A stretch of DNA of 27,235 nucleotides from positions 1-27,235 of the forward strand of contig JAPFFF010000301.1 of assembly GCA_039105265.1 (NCBI GenBank). The letters run 5' to 3'. This DNA is from Tritrichomonas musculus (lineage: Eukaryota; Parabasalia; Tritrichomonadida; Tritrichomonadidae). Shown here one piece after another: positions 1 through 9,625 of the stretch. The notes beneath the pieces are model-generated. The model was not told the DNA's origin, did not search any database, and was given only the letters and a program-made list of their open reading frames with translations. The number at the start of each line of letters is the position of its first letter. Positions within the stretch are counted from its first letter, which is position 1. Position numbers and translations under genes: made by a program.

Positions 1-57
1 ATTCTCGATACATCGATTTATAAATGGTCGTTTTTCCGCATAAAAAGTCCTATCGTG

Positions 58-1405
58 TTTGTCGATTGGTAAAAAAAGATTAAAGGTAGGTCAACATAAA
101 ATATTCTATTCAATTTTTTAAAAAAATAATCTATGAATATCTTTATAAGAATTAGAGTATATTTTTAAATATAATATTTATTATCTTTTAAATAAATAAA
201 AATAGCATTTTGAATAATTTAAAAATTAAAAAAAGATTTTATTATAGTTTTATTGATGTTTTATTTTTTAATCATTCTTTTTCTCTAAATTCACAGATTA
301 AAAATGGAAAATATTTTACTATTATCTTTAAAAGGAAAACTATTACAAAATTTATTCTATATTATTTCGATTCCAACGCTGGATATAAAAATATTTAAGG
401 TTTTTTTAATTCATAAAATTGAATTGATATTCATCGTCTTCATGTTGATAATTGGCTTGATTTAAAAATTGAATTGATATTTCTTCTGTCAAAATTAATA
501 AAATGGAAAAAATGCAAAATTTAGCAGATGAAATTGAGCGTTTAAAAGAAGAAAACTTGAATTTACGTAGAAAATTTTTAAGTATTATTCCACCTAATAA
601 CAAGCTATCACCTACATTATCCCTTTCGGCCGTATGCCGTAATTGAAGATTTTTTTTGTAAAGTATTCAAAAAGTTGCACTTTTGCCGTGTGCCGTAGAA
701 GTTTTGTAAAATAAACTATTCAATGAACGACCAAATAGCCGTATTTTACAAAACCGCCGAAGGGCTACACCTACATTCTATTCTGATTATATGACGATGA
801 AATAATGCTAAATAAAAAATAAACTTATTATAAAATTATGTATTTTGAATTGAGCAATAAAGTCAGGTAAATTGAAAATCCGGGCAAGTCCGGTAAAATT
901 AAATTGATAAAAAATCGAAACAGTCACGTAAATGATCATAATCTGCAGCCTTTTAAGTAATAAATCAAAGAAATCTTTAATATTGAGTATATTTCCTGAA
1001 AATATTATAAAATATTAAGATATATATGATGAATTTGTTTTTCATTAATTTTTTTAACAAATTAATTATTATTTTCTACATATTTTATATAATATAATAT
1101 TGCTTATTTATAAGATTTATATTTTGTTAATTCAGAGATAAGTGTAAATGTTTTTTTTTTTATTCTATTCAATTTTTACCTATTCAATTTTTAGGAAATT
1201 AATGCGCTCCGAAATAAATATTTTAAATTTTTCTTTATATGATTAAAATTATTTTTTCGTTGTCGGTGGAAAATTAATGATTTTTTATATAGATTATATG
1301 TTATAAAAACCAAGCAGTAAAATCCACTAGAAATCATTTTTCATCTATTTAGGTGAGTTGACCTACCTTTAAAAGATTTTTTTTTTTTTTTTTACCAATC
1401 AATAA
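58..1405. repeat. Possible inverted-repeat-bounded element, about 1.35 kb
   Basis: A stretch near 64-97 (GATTGGTAAAAAAAGATT then AAAGGTAGGTCAAC) recurs in inverted orientation near 1355-1400, with a longer homopolymer run in the right copy. Outside both arms a TGGTCG motif is found at slightly different spacing, so the similarity may extend further. The interior is A+T-rich and holds an imperfect direct repeat around 630-720 (CCGTATGCCGTA and CCGTGTGCCGTA, each followed by a TTTTGTAAA-like stretch). No transposase reading frame is visible. It could be a non-autonomous DNA element or a chance pairing of A+T-rich arms; no target-site duplication was identified. Confidence 0.25.
503..646 (+). 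CDS. Short ORF with a coiled-coil-like stretch, 47 aa, doubtful
   Basis: An ATG at 503 opens 47 codons ending at TGA 644-646. The first 25 residues are rich in charged residues with leucine/isoleucine spacing (MEKMQNLADEIERLKEEN), like one or two turns of a leucine zipper or coiled coil. The last 15 residues run into non-coding-looking DNA. It could be the tail of a bZIP-like or coiled-coil gene fragment. No start context, partner domain or family match is evident, so it may be chance. Confidence 0.2.
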   Translation: MEKMQNLADEIERLKEENLNLRRKFLSIIPPNNKLSPTLSLSAVCRN

Positions 1406-1480
1406 CAACTTTTTGAATGATCCGACCAAATAAAAAAAAATCCGGCATTGTCGTTTCACACCTCCCCTGAGAATTGATAT

Positions 1481-1481
<1 letters not shown>

Positions 1482-1523
<42 letters not shown>
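1482..1523. repeat. 42-base poly(A) tract
   Basis: An uninterrupted run of 42 A occupies these positions, and a run of 15 T lies about 100 bases to the left. Such tracts are prone to length errors in assembly. There is no gene body immediately 5' that would make this an obvious retrotransposition tail. Confidence 0.9.
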
Positions 1524-1524
<1 letters not shown>

Positions 1525-1566
1525 GTCTCTTTTTTTCAATCTGATACTCGATTATCAGTTTCAATA

Positions 1567-1602
1567 TCTGATATCGAGATAATCGATTATCAAGATATCA
1601 GA
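1567..1602. repeat. 36-bp near-perfect nested palindrome
   Basis: The perfect palindrome GATAATCGATTATC (1578-1591) is embedded in outer arms TCTGATATC and GATATCAGA. Only two base pairs (GA opposite AA) fail to match across 36 bp. A second perfect palindrome, AGATCTCGAGATCT, lies nearby at 1650-1663. These could form a cruciform or be dimeric protein sites; no further evidence distinguishes the two. Confidence 0.7.
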
Positions 1603-1742
1603 CATGAAATGTGATATAAAAATAATTGTAAACTTGATATCATTTACCAAGATCTCGAGATCTCAAACAGATTTATCTTTTTTTATAATTGGTATTTGTG
1701 ATTTTAAAATACTTAAAAATAAATAATGGAATGTATTGATGT

Positions 1743-2296
1743 TTATTTTAAGATTAAAATCAAAAAATACATTGTCTTTAAATTAACAATTGTAGTTGAA
1801 TATTTTGGATCTTTTGATCCATTTTTACTATATGAAATGTAATTTAAGTATTCGTCTTTATTAACGTTTAATGTAATAAAATCAGTGTTATTTTCAAGTT
1901 CATTAATAATATCATTGAAAGAAGATCTAGAATCAATAGAATCATTCAAACATTTTGCATTTAAATTCAATACTTTGTTTTTCATATATATTTGAAAAAC
2001 TGAAAGGTAATTCATTTGTCATTATTTCACATATTATTAATCCAAATGAATAAACATCAGAAGCAGTTGTATATTTGTTTTCTTTTAGTATTTCAGGTGC
2101 ACAATAAAAATAAGATCCAAAAAGTTCTGATTCTTTTATATTTTTAATCTCGGCCATTTTTGGATAAAGAAATTGATCAAGCTACAATATTTTCTGGATT
2201 TAAATTACGATGAAGAATTCCATTTTCGTGTAGGTATTCCATAAATATCGATAAGCTTCTTTGTATCGTTCCAATTTTTCCTTGTTGTTTTTCAAA
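1743..2296 (-). pseudogene. Protein kinase (TKL-like) C-lobe fragment, broken
   Basis: Read on the minus strand, this is the C-terminal half of a trichomonad-type kinase domain. It starts at helix E and the catalytic loop (MEYLHENGILHRNLNPEN, about 2190-2240). It continues with an activation-segment end (GSYFYCAPEIL), the helix F motif (SDVYSFGLIICEI, about 2040-2080) and a tail resembling CW...RPSF..I...L followed by DFIT.NVNKDEYLNYI. The HRD aspartate is replaced by Asn, and the DFG position reads AEI. The domain lacks its N-lobe and needs at least two frame changes (one stop after NIVA, one shift near 1990-2015), so it is a host pseudogene. On the upstream side it joins the E2 remnant directly. 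Confidence 0.75.
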
Positions 2297-2640
2297 TCAA
2301 CGCAGAAGATAGCGAATTTCGCCACTTAACTCGAGCACCGATTTATCGCTCCGATATCACTTATCGAGAGTATCGATGCAAACCCTTCCTTTGTCTGTTA
2401 TGTTCGGATGGAATCGAAATAAATAACAATGCTGCCGATATTCAGATGAGAATTCGATGACTAAATAAAACCAAAAATCTTTGTGAAGAGAATCTTCAAA
2501 TCCTTTGATTAAAACTCGCCAAACATCGGTTCGATCTTTAAGTGGAAATACTTTGATATCGTCGCTAATATTTGATTCGTTGATAACCTTTTTTAATTCA
2601 TTGATGACTCTCTTTTGATTCGGATGCATTGTATTTATTT
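2297..2640 (-). pseudogene. Ubiquitin-conjugating enzyme (E2) domain remnant
   Basis: The minus-strand frame from 2629 reads MHPNQKRVINELKKV and later WRVLIKGFEDSLHKDFWF. It reaches the E2 active-site signature HPNI..KGRVCIDTLDK, with the catalytic cysteine in VCID. A TGA follows at the place where E2 enzymes usually carry the conserved Trp (K-stop-Y). The same frame then continues with YRSDKSVLELSGEIRYLL, like the post-catalytic E2 helices, to another TGA at 2297-2299. The domain lies downstream of a VWA domain on the same strand. I infer one former VWA-E2 gene; trichomonads do carry such architectures as far as I recall. It is non-functional as written. Base composition is more G+C-rich than the flanks. 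Confidence 0.7.
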
Positions 2641-3330
2641 CGCCTTTCCTTTTGACCAGAAACCGCGTATTTCGGACTCATTACAAATCTCGATTTATCC
2701 GCAAATTCGCTTGGCCTTATCTTGAGATATTTCAAGCTCCTTTAATGATTTGAAGTCACAGCGGTTAAAACCGGAGAATGAAATTCGTCGAATTTACGAA
2801 GATTGACGCTGAAGAATTCTTCTTTGTTGAAAAATTCAATTCCATCATTGAATTTTCCGGCAAAGACGGTAACACGGCCTGCAAAACGAGAAAGTGCAGC
2901 GAGCTCTTTTGCGATCTAATCGGACACAATGACGCCATCGACTCTGATTTTATTCGAGAGAAGATAATTTGAGATCTCGGCCATTTCTTTCAGATTAGAG
3001 TTATTCTTAAAGCAGCACATTTGGCATTTGTTATCTTTATTTGCTTCTCACATTAAACTTGCTGCTTGCCACATTGCTCTAAACATCGCCGTTCCTCCCC
3101 GTGGTTCTTCGTCCTTTTGAATCATTCGCTCCGCAAAGTTCGTTATGTGCGGATTCAAGTGATTTCGGACTTCAACTACAAAGATGCCGCGTGGTATCTG
3201 TCGCATGCCTGCGTGAACTTTTGTGAGGAAGTGAAGCGGTTATGACCGTTATCATATGGATCTGACATCGACCCCGACCAGTCGACGCATATGAACACTA
3301 ATTGTGTCACTTTTTCGGAGTCAATTGTAG
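2641..3330 (-). pseudogene. VWA-domain remnant (N-terminal part of the former VWA-E2 gene)
   Basis: The minus strand carries the hallmarks of a von Willebrand A domain in the expected order. First comes the metal-site motif DWSGSMS in VFICVDWSGSMSDPYDN (about 3300-3260). Next comes EEPRGGTAMFRAMWQAAS with the MIDAS threonine (about 3115-3060), then IRVDGVIVSD (about 2960-2930), and then FAGKFNDGIEFFNKEEFF with RKFDEF (about 2870-2780). These pieces lie in different frames and contain stops of all three kinds, so the gene is broken. A plus-strand ORF at 2778-2972 is the antisense shadow of this region. Its 5' end abuts or slightly overlaps the plus-strand exportin remnant, so the junction near 3300-3330 is probably a rearrangement point. 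Confidence 0.65.
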
Positions 3331-4822
3331 AAAGTGACTCATATGATTTAGCCATTCGATTTAATGCTAGCATAATTATTTCTGGGCTAATAAGAAAATT
3401 TGCTTTATCCTGGCCAATTTCAATTTTTCAAAATCTAGATACAAAAGATAATTATCTAAATTCTGATATGAATGACCTTTCAAAGAACAAAATGCTAGCG
3501 AAACAAATTAGCAGCACATATGGATGTTTAATATATGGATATTTTCACGAAGACAAAAAAGAATTTGTTAATTTTGGGCCAAAAATTGAACCAATTATAA
3601 ACTATTCAAAAAGTTTCAAAATAGCTGGTTTCAACTTTTTGATTGGTCTTTTTGAATTTTTCTGTAAACATCTAAATCATTTCGATAATGATAATGATAA
3701 TGATGCGTTACCTAATGTTGCATGCAAATGCATTGTATTATTGCAACAAATTGAGAAAAACCCAAAATTGAGAGTTTTGAATTTAATTGAGAGTATTTTT
3801 GAATTACTTGATTCAATTTTGTTAATATTTCGAGGTTATTATGAAGATGTTAAGAATTTTTCTATTTCATGTTATCAAGAAAAATTACTGGAAATTTACC
3901 AAAGTCCAAAACTTTGTCGATCTTTTTATACTTTTATGAAGCGAATTTGAGAAGTTTATTTCTTAAACTTTTATATCACATTGTTTCAATTCCAAATTAT
4001 ACAAACAAAGATACATTGATTGCTGTTTATAAATATGCTTTTCTCGATTTAATTGAATTAATTCAATTTGTCTTAAAAAGTGAAACTTTTTCTGTGGATG
4101 AATGGCAATACATAGATTTTATTTGTACCATAACTTACAAGTTGCAACTTAATATGAAAGGACAATATGTCAAAGATATTGATTGCTTTTTGCCTTTTTT
4201 TAATTTATTTGAAAATTTGGCCATAACCGTTATTTTTTCTTATCAAAATGAACCTGCCTTCACAGATAGTATTTCTAACTTTCACTCAAATCCACAGCTT
4301 TTAACGCACTATCTATCGTCCTGGTATCAATTTTTTCAATTTTTCTTAAATTTGAATAAAGATATTCAATTGAAAATATTTCAGGCGACTAAAGTGTGTC
4401 CACTATTAGGAAAGTTAAAATTGTGAAAACTCATTCAATATTTCTATGAGCTTATTCAAAAAATACTTTCTTAATTGTGGATGCACTTTACAAGCATCGT
4501 TCAGAAATGTGTTGAATTTCTGTTTCATACAATTCATGAAGATTATGAATCTGCATTCAATGCATTATTTGAGAATAAAGATTTTCGTTTTGAGTTCTTG
4601 ATAAATGTCGTCGAATTAACGGTATTTAACATAACCTTTTTTAACGGTTATTTCAGAGACATGCTGAACAAAGTTGTTGAAAAATATTTGAGCAACAGAT
4701 GTTCTGTTGATTACGAACTTGAGATGTGCTTGGCATTGAGTATTTGCAATCAATTTTTAATTGAAAATTCAGATGAACATTCAAATAAATACATCAATTT
4801 TGAAGCTTTACTGAATGAACAA

Positions 4823-5236
4823 CAAACTGAAAATGAAAAACAAACTGAAAATGAAAAATAAACTGAAAATGAACAACAAACTGAAAATGAAAAACAAACT
4901 GAAAATGAAAAACAAACTGAAAATGAAAAACAAACTGAAAATGAAAAACAAACTGAAAATGAAAAACAAACTGAAAATGAAAAACAAACTGAAAATGAAA
5001 AACAAACTGAAAATGAACAACAAACTGAAAATGAAAAACAAACTGAAAATGAACAACAAACTGAAAATGAAAAACAAACTGAAAATGAAAAACAAACTGA
5101 AAATGAACAACAAACTGAAAATGAACAACAAACTGAAAATGAACAACAAACTGAAAATGAACAACAAACTGAAAATGAAAAACAAACTGAAAATGAAAAA
5201 CAAACTGAAAATGAACAACAAACTGAAGATGAGGAT
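4823..5236 (+). repeat. 18-bp coding tandem repeat, 22 full copies plus one degenerate
   Basis: The 18-bp unit CAAACTGAAAATGAAMAA (M is A or C) repeats 22 times from 4823 to 5218, followed by a degenerate unit ending GATGAGGAT. In the exportin-remnant frame it encodes QTENEK or QTENEQ. Almost all variation is the K/Q codon (AAA or CAA), apart from one CAA-to-TAA change at 4859. The period is a multiple of three, so frame is preserved as copy number changes. The antisense reading FIFSLF is a shadow. Confidence 0.95.
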
Positions 5237-5653
5237 CTAAGTAGGACTCAAAAAATTGATATGAGTGATGAGTTAATTGAGAACGACCATTTTTTTATGA
5301 ATGATGATCAATCAATGGTCGATGAGTTTTTTATGAATATCCATCCAATTCCGGCATCATTACTGCATAATCCTTCGATGCTGCATAACAAATCCATGCT
5401 GTATGATCATTCAGTACAAGATGATTATTTAATGAAGCCAAAACCTTCAATGCCTCATAATTTTTCAATGCAAAATAATCGTTCAGTGATGGATGACGAT
5501 GATGATGACATTTTTTTAACTCCACGCAAAATAAAAGAAGCAGACCTTGATTTGTATCAGATGGAGACTCCGATCATAAGCAAAATAATGTATATTAGAA
5601 AATATATAAAATTCAATCGAAAATATAAAGAAATACTCAAGATATTTAAAAAA
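5237..5653 (+). pseudogene. Acidic, Met/Asn/Asp-rich tail of the exportin remnant
   Basis: In the same frame as the 18-bp repeat, 139 codons remain open. They contain loose repeats of a short motif (LLHNPSM, LHNKSM, MPHNFSM, MQNNRSV), a run of six Asp (DDDDDD, about 5491-5510) and a basic C-terminus (KYKEILKIFKK). This does not resemble the C-terminal HEAT repeats of exportin-7. It may be a lineage-specific tail or a fused piece of another gene. An ATG at 5261 could in principle start an independent 131-aa protein, but no promoter-like motif stands out. Confidence 0.4.
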
Positions 5654-5656
5654 TGA

Positions 5657-6059
5657 AAATAACCGTCGTTTTATGAAAGATTAGATTTAACTTTAAAGAT
5701 AAATTTAAATTAAGAAATATATTAAGTGAATGATATATATATATTATTTTTTCATTTGTATCAAAATAATTTTATAAAATGAAGAAGATAGACAAAAAAC
5801 ATTTTTTAGGGATTTCAGATAAATGAAGTTAATTCAATATTTCTTGTCTTTGAAAGAAAAGTATAGACATGAAACATGATAGCAAAAGATCAAGCAATAA
5901 AAGCCAGTATTAATGAACTTTTTATTGAATTTTCTTCTTCTTTGAAATAAAAATTGATAAAATTTTCTCAAAAAGAGTAAGACAAACAATTTTGAAATAC
6001 AATTGAGAGTAATATTGAATGAAGGTCAATTATTTTGTTATTTTTTTCTAAATAATGAT
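5657..6059. other. A+T-rich spacer, no gene seen
   Basis: This stretch between the exportin remnant and the large satellite has no ORF of note and no recognisable RNA gene. Its right end changes abruptly into the satellite: the sequence TGATGAAATCATATC at about 6056-6070 already matches the satellite core. Confidence 0.7.
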
Positions 6060-8825
6060 GAAATCATATCTTTCAATGGAATTCAAAATCATATCTTTCA
6101 ATGGAATTCAAAATCATATCTTTCAATGGAATTCAAAATCATATCTTTCAATGGAATTCAAAATCATATATTTCAATGTAATTCAAAATCATATCTTTCA
6201 ATGGAATTCAAAATCATATCTTTCAATGGAATTCAAAATCATATCTTTCAATGGAATTCAAAATCATATCTTTCAATAGAATTCAAAATCATATCTTTCA
6301 ATAGAATTCAAAATCATATCTTTCAATGGAATTCAAAATCATATCTTTCAATGGAATTCAAAATCATATCTTTCAATAGAATTCAAAATCATATCTTTCA
6401 ATAGAATTCAAAATCATATCTTTCAATGGAATTCAAAATCATATCTTTCAATGGAATTCAAAATCATATCTTTCAATGGAATTCAAAATCATATCTTTCA
6501 ATAGAATTCAAAATCATATCTTTCAATGGAATTCAAAATCATATCTTTCAATGGAATTCAAAATCATATCTTTCAATGGAATTCAAAATCATATCTTTCA
6601 ATGGAATTCAAAATCATATCTTTCAATGGAATTCAAAATCATATCTTTCAATGGAATTCAAAATCATATCTTTCAATGGAATTCAAAATCATATCTTTCA
6701 ATGGAATTCAAAATCATATCTTTCAATGGAATTCAAAATCATATCTTTCAATAGAATTCAAAATCATATCTTTCAATAGAATTCAAAATCATATCTTTCA
6801 ATACTATTCAAAATCATATCTTTCAATGGAATTCAAAATCATATCTTTCAATGGAATTCAAAATCATATCTTTCAATGGAATTCAAAATCATATCTTTCA
6901 ATGTAATTCAAAATCATATCTTTCAATGGAATTCAAAATCATATCTTTCAATGGAATTCAAAATCATATCTTTCAATGGAATTCAAAATCATATCTTTCA
7001 ATGGAATTCAAAATCATATCTTTCAATGGAATTCAAAATCATATCTTTCAATGGAATTCAAAATCATATCTTTCAATGGAATTCAAAATCATATCTTTCA
7101 ATGGAATTCAAAATCATATCTTTCAATGGAATTCAAAATCATATCTTTCAATGGAATTCAAAATCATATCTTTCAATACTATTCAAAATCATATCTTTCA
7201 ATGGAATTCAAAATCATATCTTTCAATACTATTCAAAATCATATCTTTCAATGAAATTCAAAATCATATCTTTCAATGTAATTCAAAATCATATCTTTCA
7301 ATAGAATTCAAAATCATATCTTTCAATGGAATTCAAAATCATATCTTTCAATGGAATTCAAAATCATATCTTTCAATGGAATTCAAAATCATATCTTTCA
7401 ATGGAATTCAAAATCATATCTTTCAATGGAATTCAAAATCATATCTTTCAATGGAATTCAAAATCATATCTTTCAATGGAATTCAAAATCATATCTTTCA
7501 ATGGAATTCAAAATCATATCTTTCAATGTAATTCAAAATCATATCTTTCAATGGAATTCAAAATCATATCTTTCAATGGAATTCAAAATCATATCTTTCA
7601 ATGTAATTCAAAATCATATCTTTCAATGGAATTCAAAATCATATCTTTCAATGGAATTCAAAATCATATCTTTCAATGGAATTCAAAATCATATCTTTCA
7701 ATGGAATTCAAAATCATATCTTTCAATAGAATTCAAAATCATATCTTTCAATAGAATTCAAAATCATATCTTTCAATGGAATTCAAAATCATATCTTTCA
7801 ATGGAATTCAAAATCATATCTTTCAATGGAATTCAAAATCATATCTTTCAATAGAATTCAAAATCATATCTTTCAATAGAATTCAAAATCATATCTTTCA
7901 ATACTATTCAAAATCATATCTTTCAATGGAATTCAAAATCATATCTTTCAATGGAATTCAAAATCATATCTTTCAATGGAATTCAAAATCATATCTTTCA
8001 ATGGAATTCAAAATCATATCTTTCAATACTATTCAAAATCATATCTTTCAATGGAATTCAAAATCATATCTTTCAATACTATTCAAAATCATATCTTTCA
8101 ATGGAATTCAAAATCATATCTTTCAATGGAATTCAAAATCATATCTTTCAATGGAATTCAAAATCATATCTTTCAATGGAATTCAAAATCATATCTTTCA
8201 ATGGAATTCAAAATCATATCTTTCAATGGAATTCAAAATCATATCTTTCAATGGAATTCAAAATCATATCTTTCAATACTATTCAAAATCATATCTTTCA
8301 ATGGAATTCAAAATCATATCTTTCAATACTATTCAAAATCATATCTTTCAATGAAATTCAAAATCATATCTTTCAATGTAATTCAAAATCATATCTTTCA
8401 ATAGAATTCAAAATCATATCTTTCAATAGAATTCAAAATCATATCTTTCAATGGAATTCAAAATCATATCTTTCAATGGAATTCAAAATCATATCTTTCA
8501 ATACTATTCAAAATCATATCTTTCAATACTATTCAAAATCATATCTTTCAATACTATTCAAAATCATATCTTTCAATGGAATTCAAAATCATATCTTTCA
8601 ATGGAATTCAAAATCATATCTTTCAATGGAATTCAAAATCATATCTTTCAATGGAATTCAAAATCATATCTTTCAATGGAATTCAAAATCATATCTTTCA
8701 ATGTAATTCAAAATCATATCTTTCAATGGAATTCAAAATCATATCTTTCAATGGAATTCAAAATCATATCTTTCAATGGAATTCAAAATCATATCTTTCA
8801 ATGGAATTCAAAATCATATCTTTCA

Positions 8826-9625
8826 ATAGAATTCAAAATCATATCTTTCAATAGAATTCAAAATCATATCTTTCAATGGAATTCAAAATCATATCTTTCA
8901 ATGTAATTCAAAATCATATCTTTCAATGGAATTCAAAATCATATCTTTCAATGGAATTCAAAATCATATCTTTCAATGGAATTCAAAATCATATCTTTCA
9001 ATACTATTCAAAATCATATCTTTCAATGGAATTCAAAATCATATCTTTCAATGGAATTCAAAATCATATCTTTCAATGGAATTCAAAATCATATCTTTCA
9101 ATGGAATTCAAAATCATATCTTTCAATAGAATTCAAAATCATATCTTTCAATAGAATTCAAAATCATATCTTTCAATGGAATTCAAAATCATATCTTTCA
9201 ATGTAATTCAAAATCATATCTTTCAATGGAATTCAAAATCATATCTTTCAATGGAATTCAAAATCATATCTTTCAATGGAATTCAAAATCATATCTTTCA
9301 ATGTAATTCAAAATCATATCTTTCAATGGAATTCAAAATCATATCTTTCAATGGAATTCAAAATCATATCTTTCAATGGAATTCAAAATCATATCTTTCA
9401 ATGGAATTCAAAATCATATCTTTCAATAGAATTCAAAATCATATCTTTCAATAGAATTCAAAATCATATCTTTCAATGGAATTCAAAATCATATCTTTCA
9501 ATGTAATTCAAAATCATATCTTTCAATGGAATTCAAAATCATATCTTTCAATGGAATTCAAAATCATATCTTTCAATGGAATTCAAAATCATATCTTTCA
9601 ATAGAATTCAAAATCATATCTTTCA
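8826..9625 (+). repeat. 12-monomer (300-bp) higher-order repeat in the satellite
   Basis: The window word AGA-AGA-GGA-GTA-GGA-GGA-GGA starts at 8826, 9126 and 9426, that is, every 300 bases. The eighth triplet differs in each copy (ACT, GTA, AGA). A related word (GTA, four GGA, two AGA) also occurs at 7601 and 8701. Confidence 0.75.

Larger units (their letters stand above)
3291..5656 (+). pseudogene. Exportin-7-like (RanBP16/17) karyopherin, truncated and broken
   Basis: Exportins are nuclear-transport receptors built of HEAT repeats. From 3291 the frame reads like the exportin-7 N-terminal part (GYFHEDKKEFVNF matches the family WFD..KDDYVFRN region). After about 3940 the homology moves by one base into the next frame, where SPKL...FYTF(YE) continues to HYLSSWYQFF, matching the HYLLSLWQR region. 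Stops TGA 4424-4426 and TAA 4472-4474 interrupt the same frame before LWMHFTSIVQ (family LTWLVYIIG). A third stop, TAA 4859-4861, replaces CAA in an 18-bp repeat. The frame then stays open to TGA 5654-5656. The homology stops around the middle of a usual exportin-7 (about 1090 aa) and is replaced by a QTENE repeat and an acidic tail. No start codon can be assigned. I read it as a fairly young host pseudogene. Confidence 0.7.

Noticed and set aside
210-398. Plus-strand 62-aa ORF
   Set aside because: It is Lys/Ile/Phe/Tyr-rich as expected of random A+T-rich DNA, has no motif, and lies in a non-coding stretch.
2778-2972. Plus-strand 64-aa ORF
   Set aside because: It is the antisense of the VWA remnant, whose minus-strand reading carries recognisable family motifs.
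4808-5221. Minus-strand 137-aa ORF of FIFSLF repeats
   Set aside because: It is the antisense of the 18-bp repeat; the plus reading continues in frame from the exportin remnant.
3869-5656. Use of an alternative genetic code (TAA or TGA as sense), since one TAA sits exactly where CAA (Gln) is expected and one TGA where Trp is expected
   Set aside because: All three stop codons interrupt the broken genes here, other defects are frame changes, and the 401-codon ankyrin-family ORF contains no internal stops. Simple decay explains the pattern.
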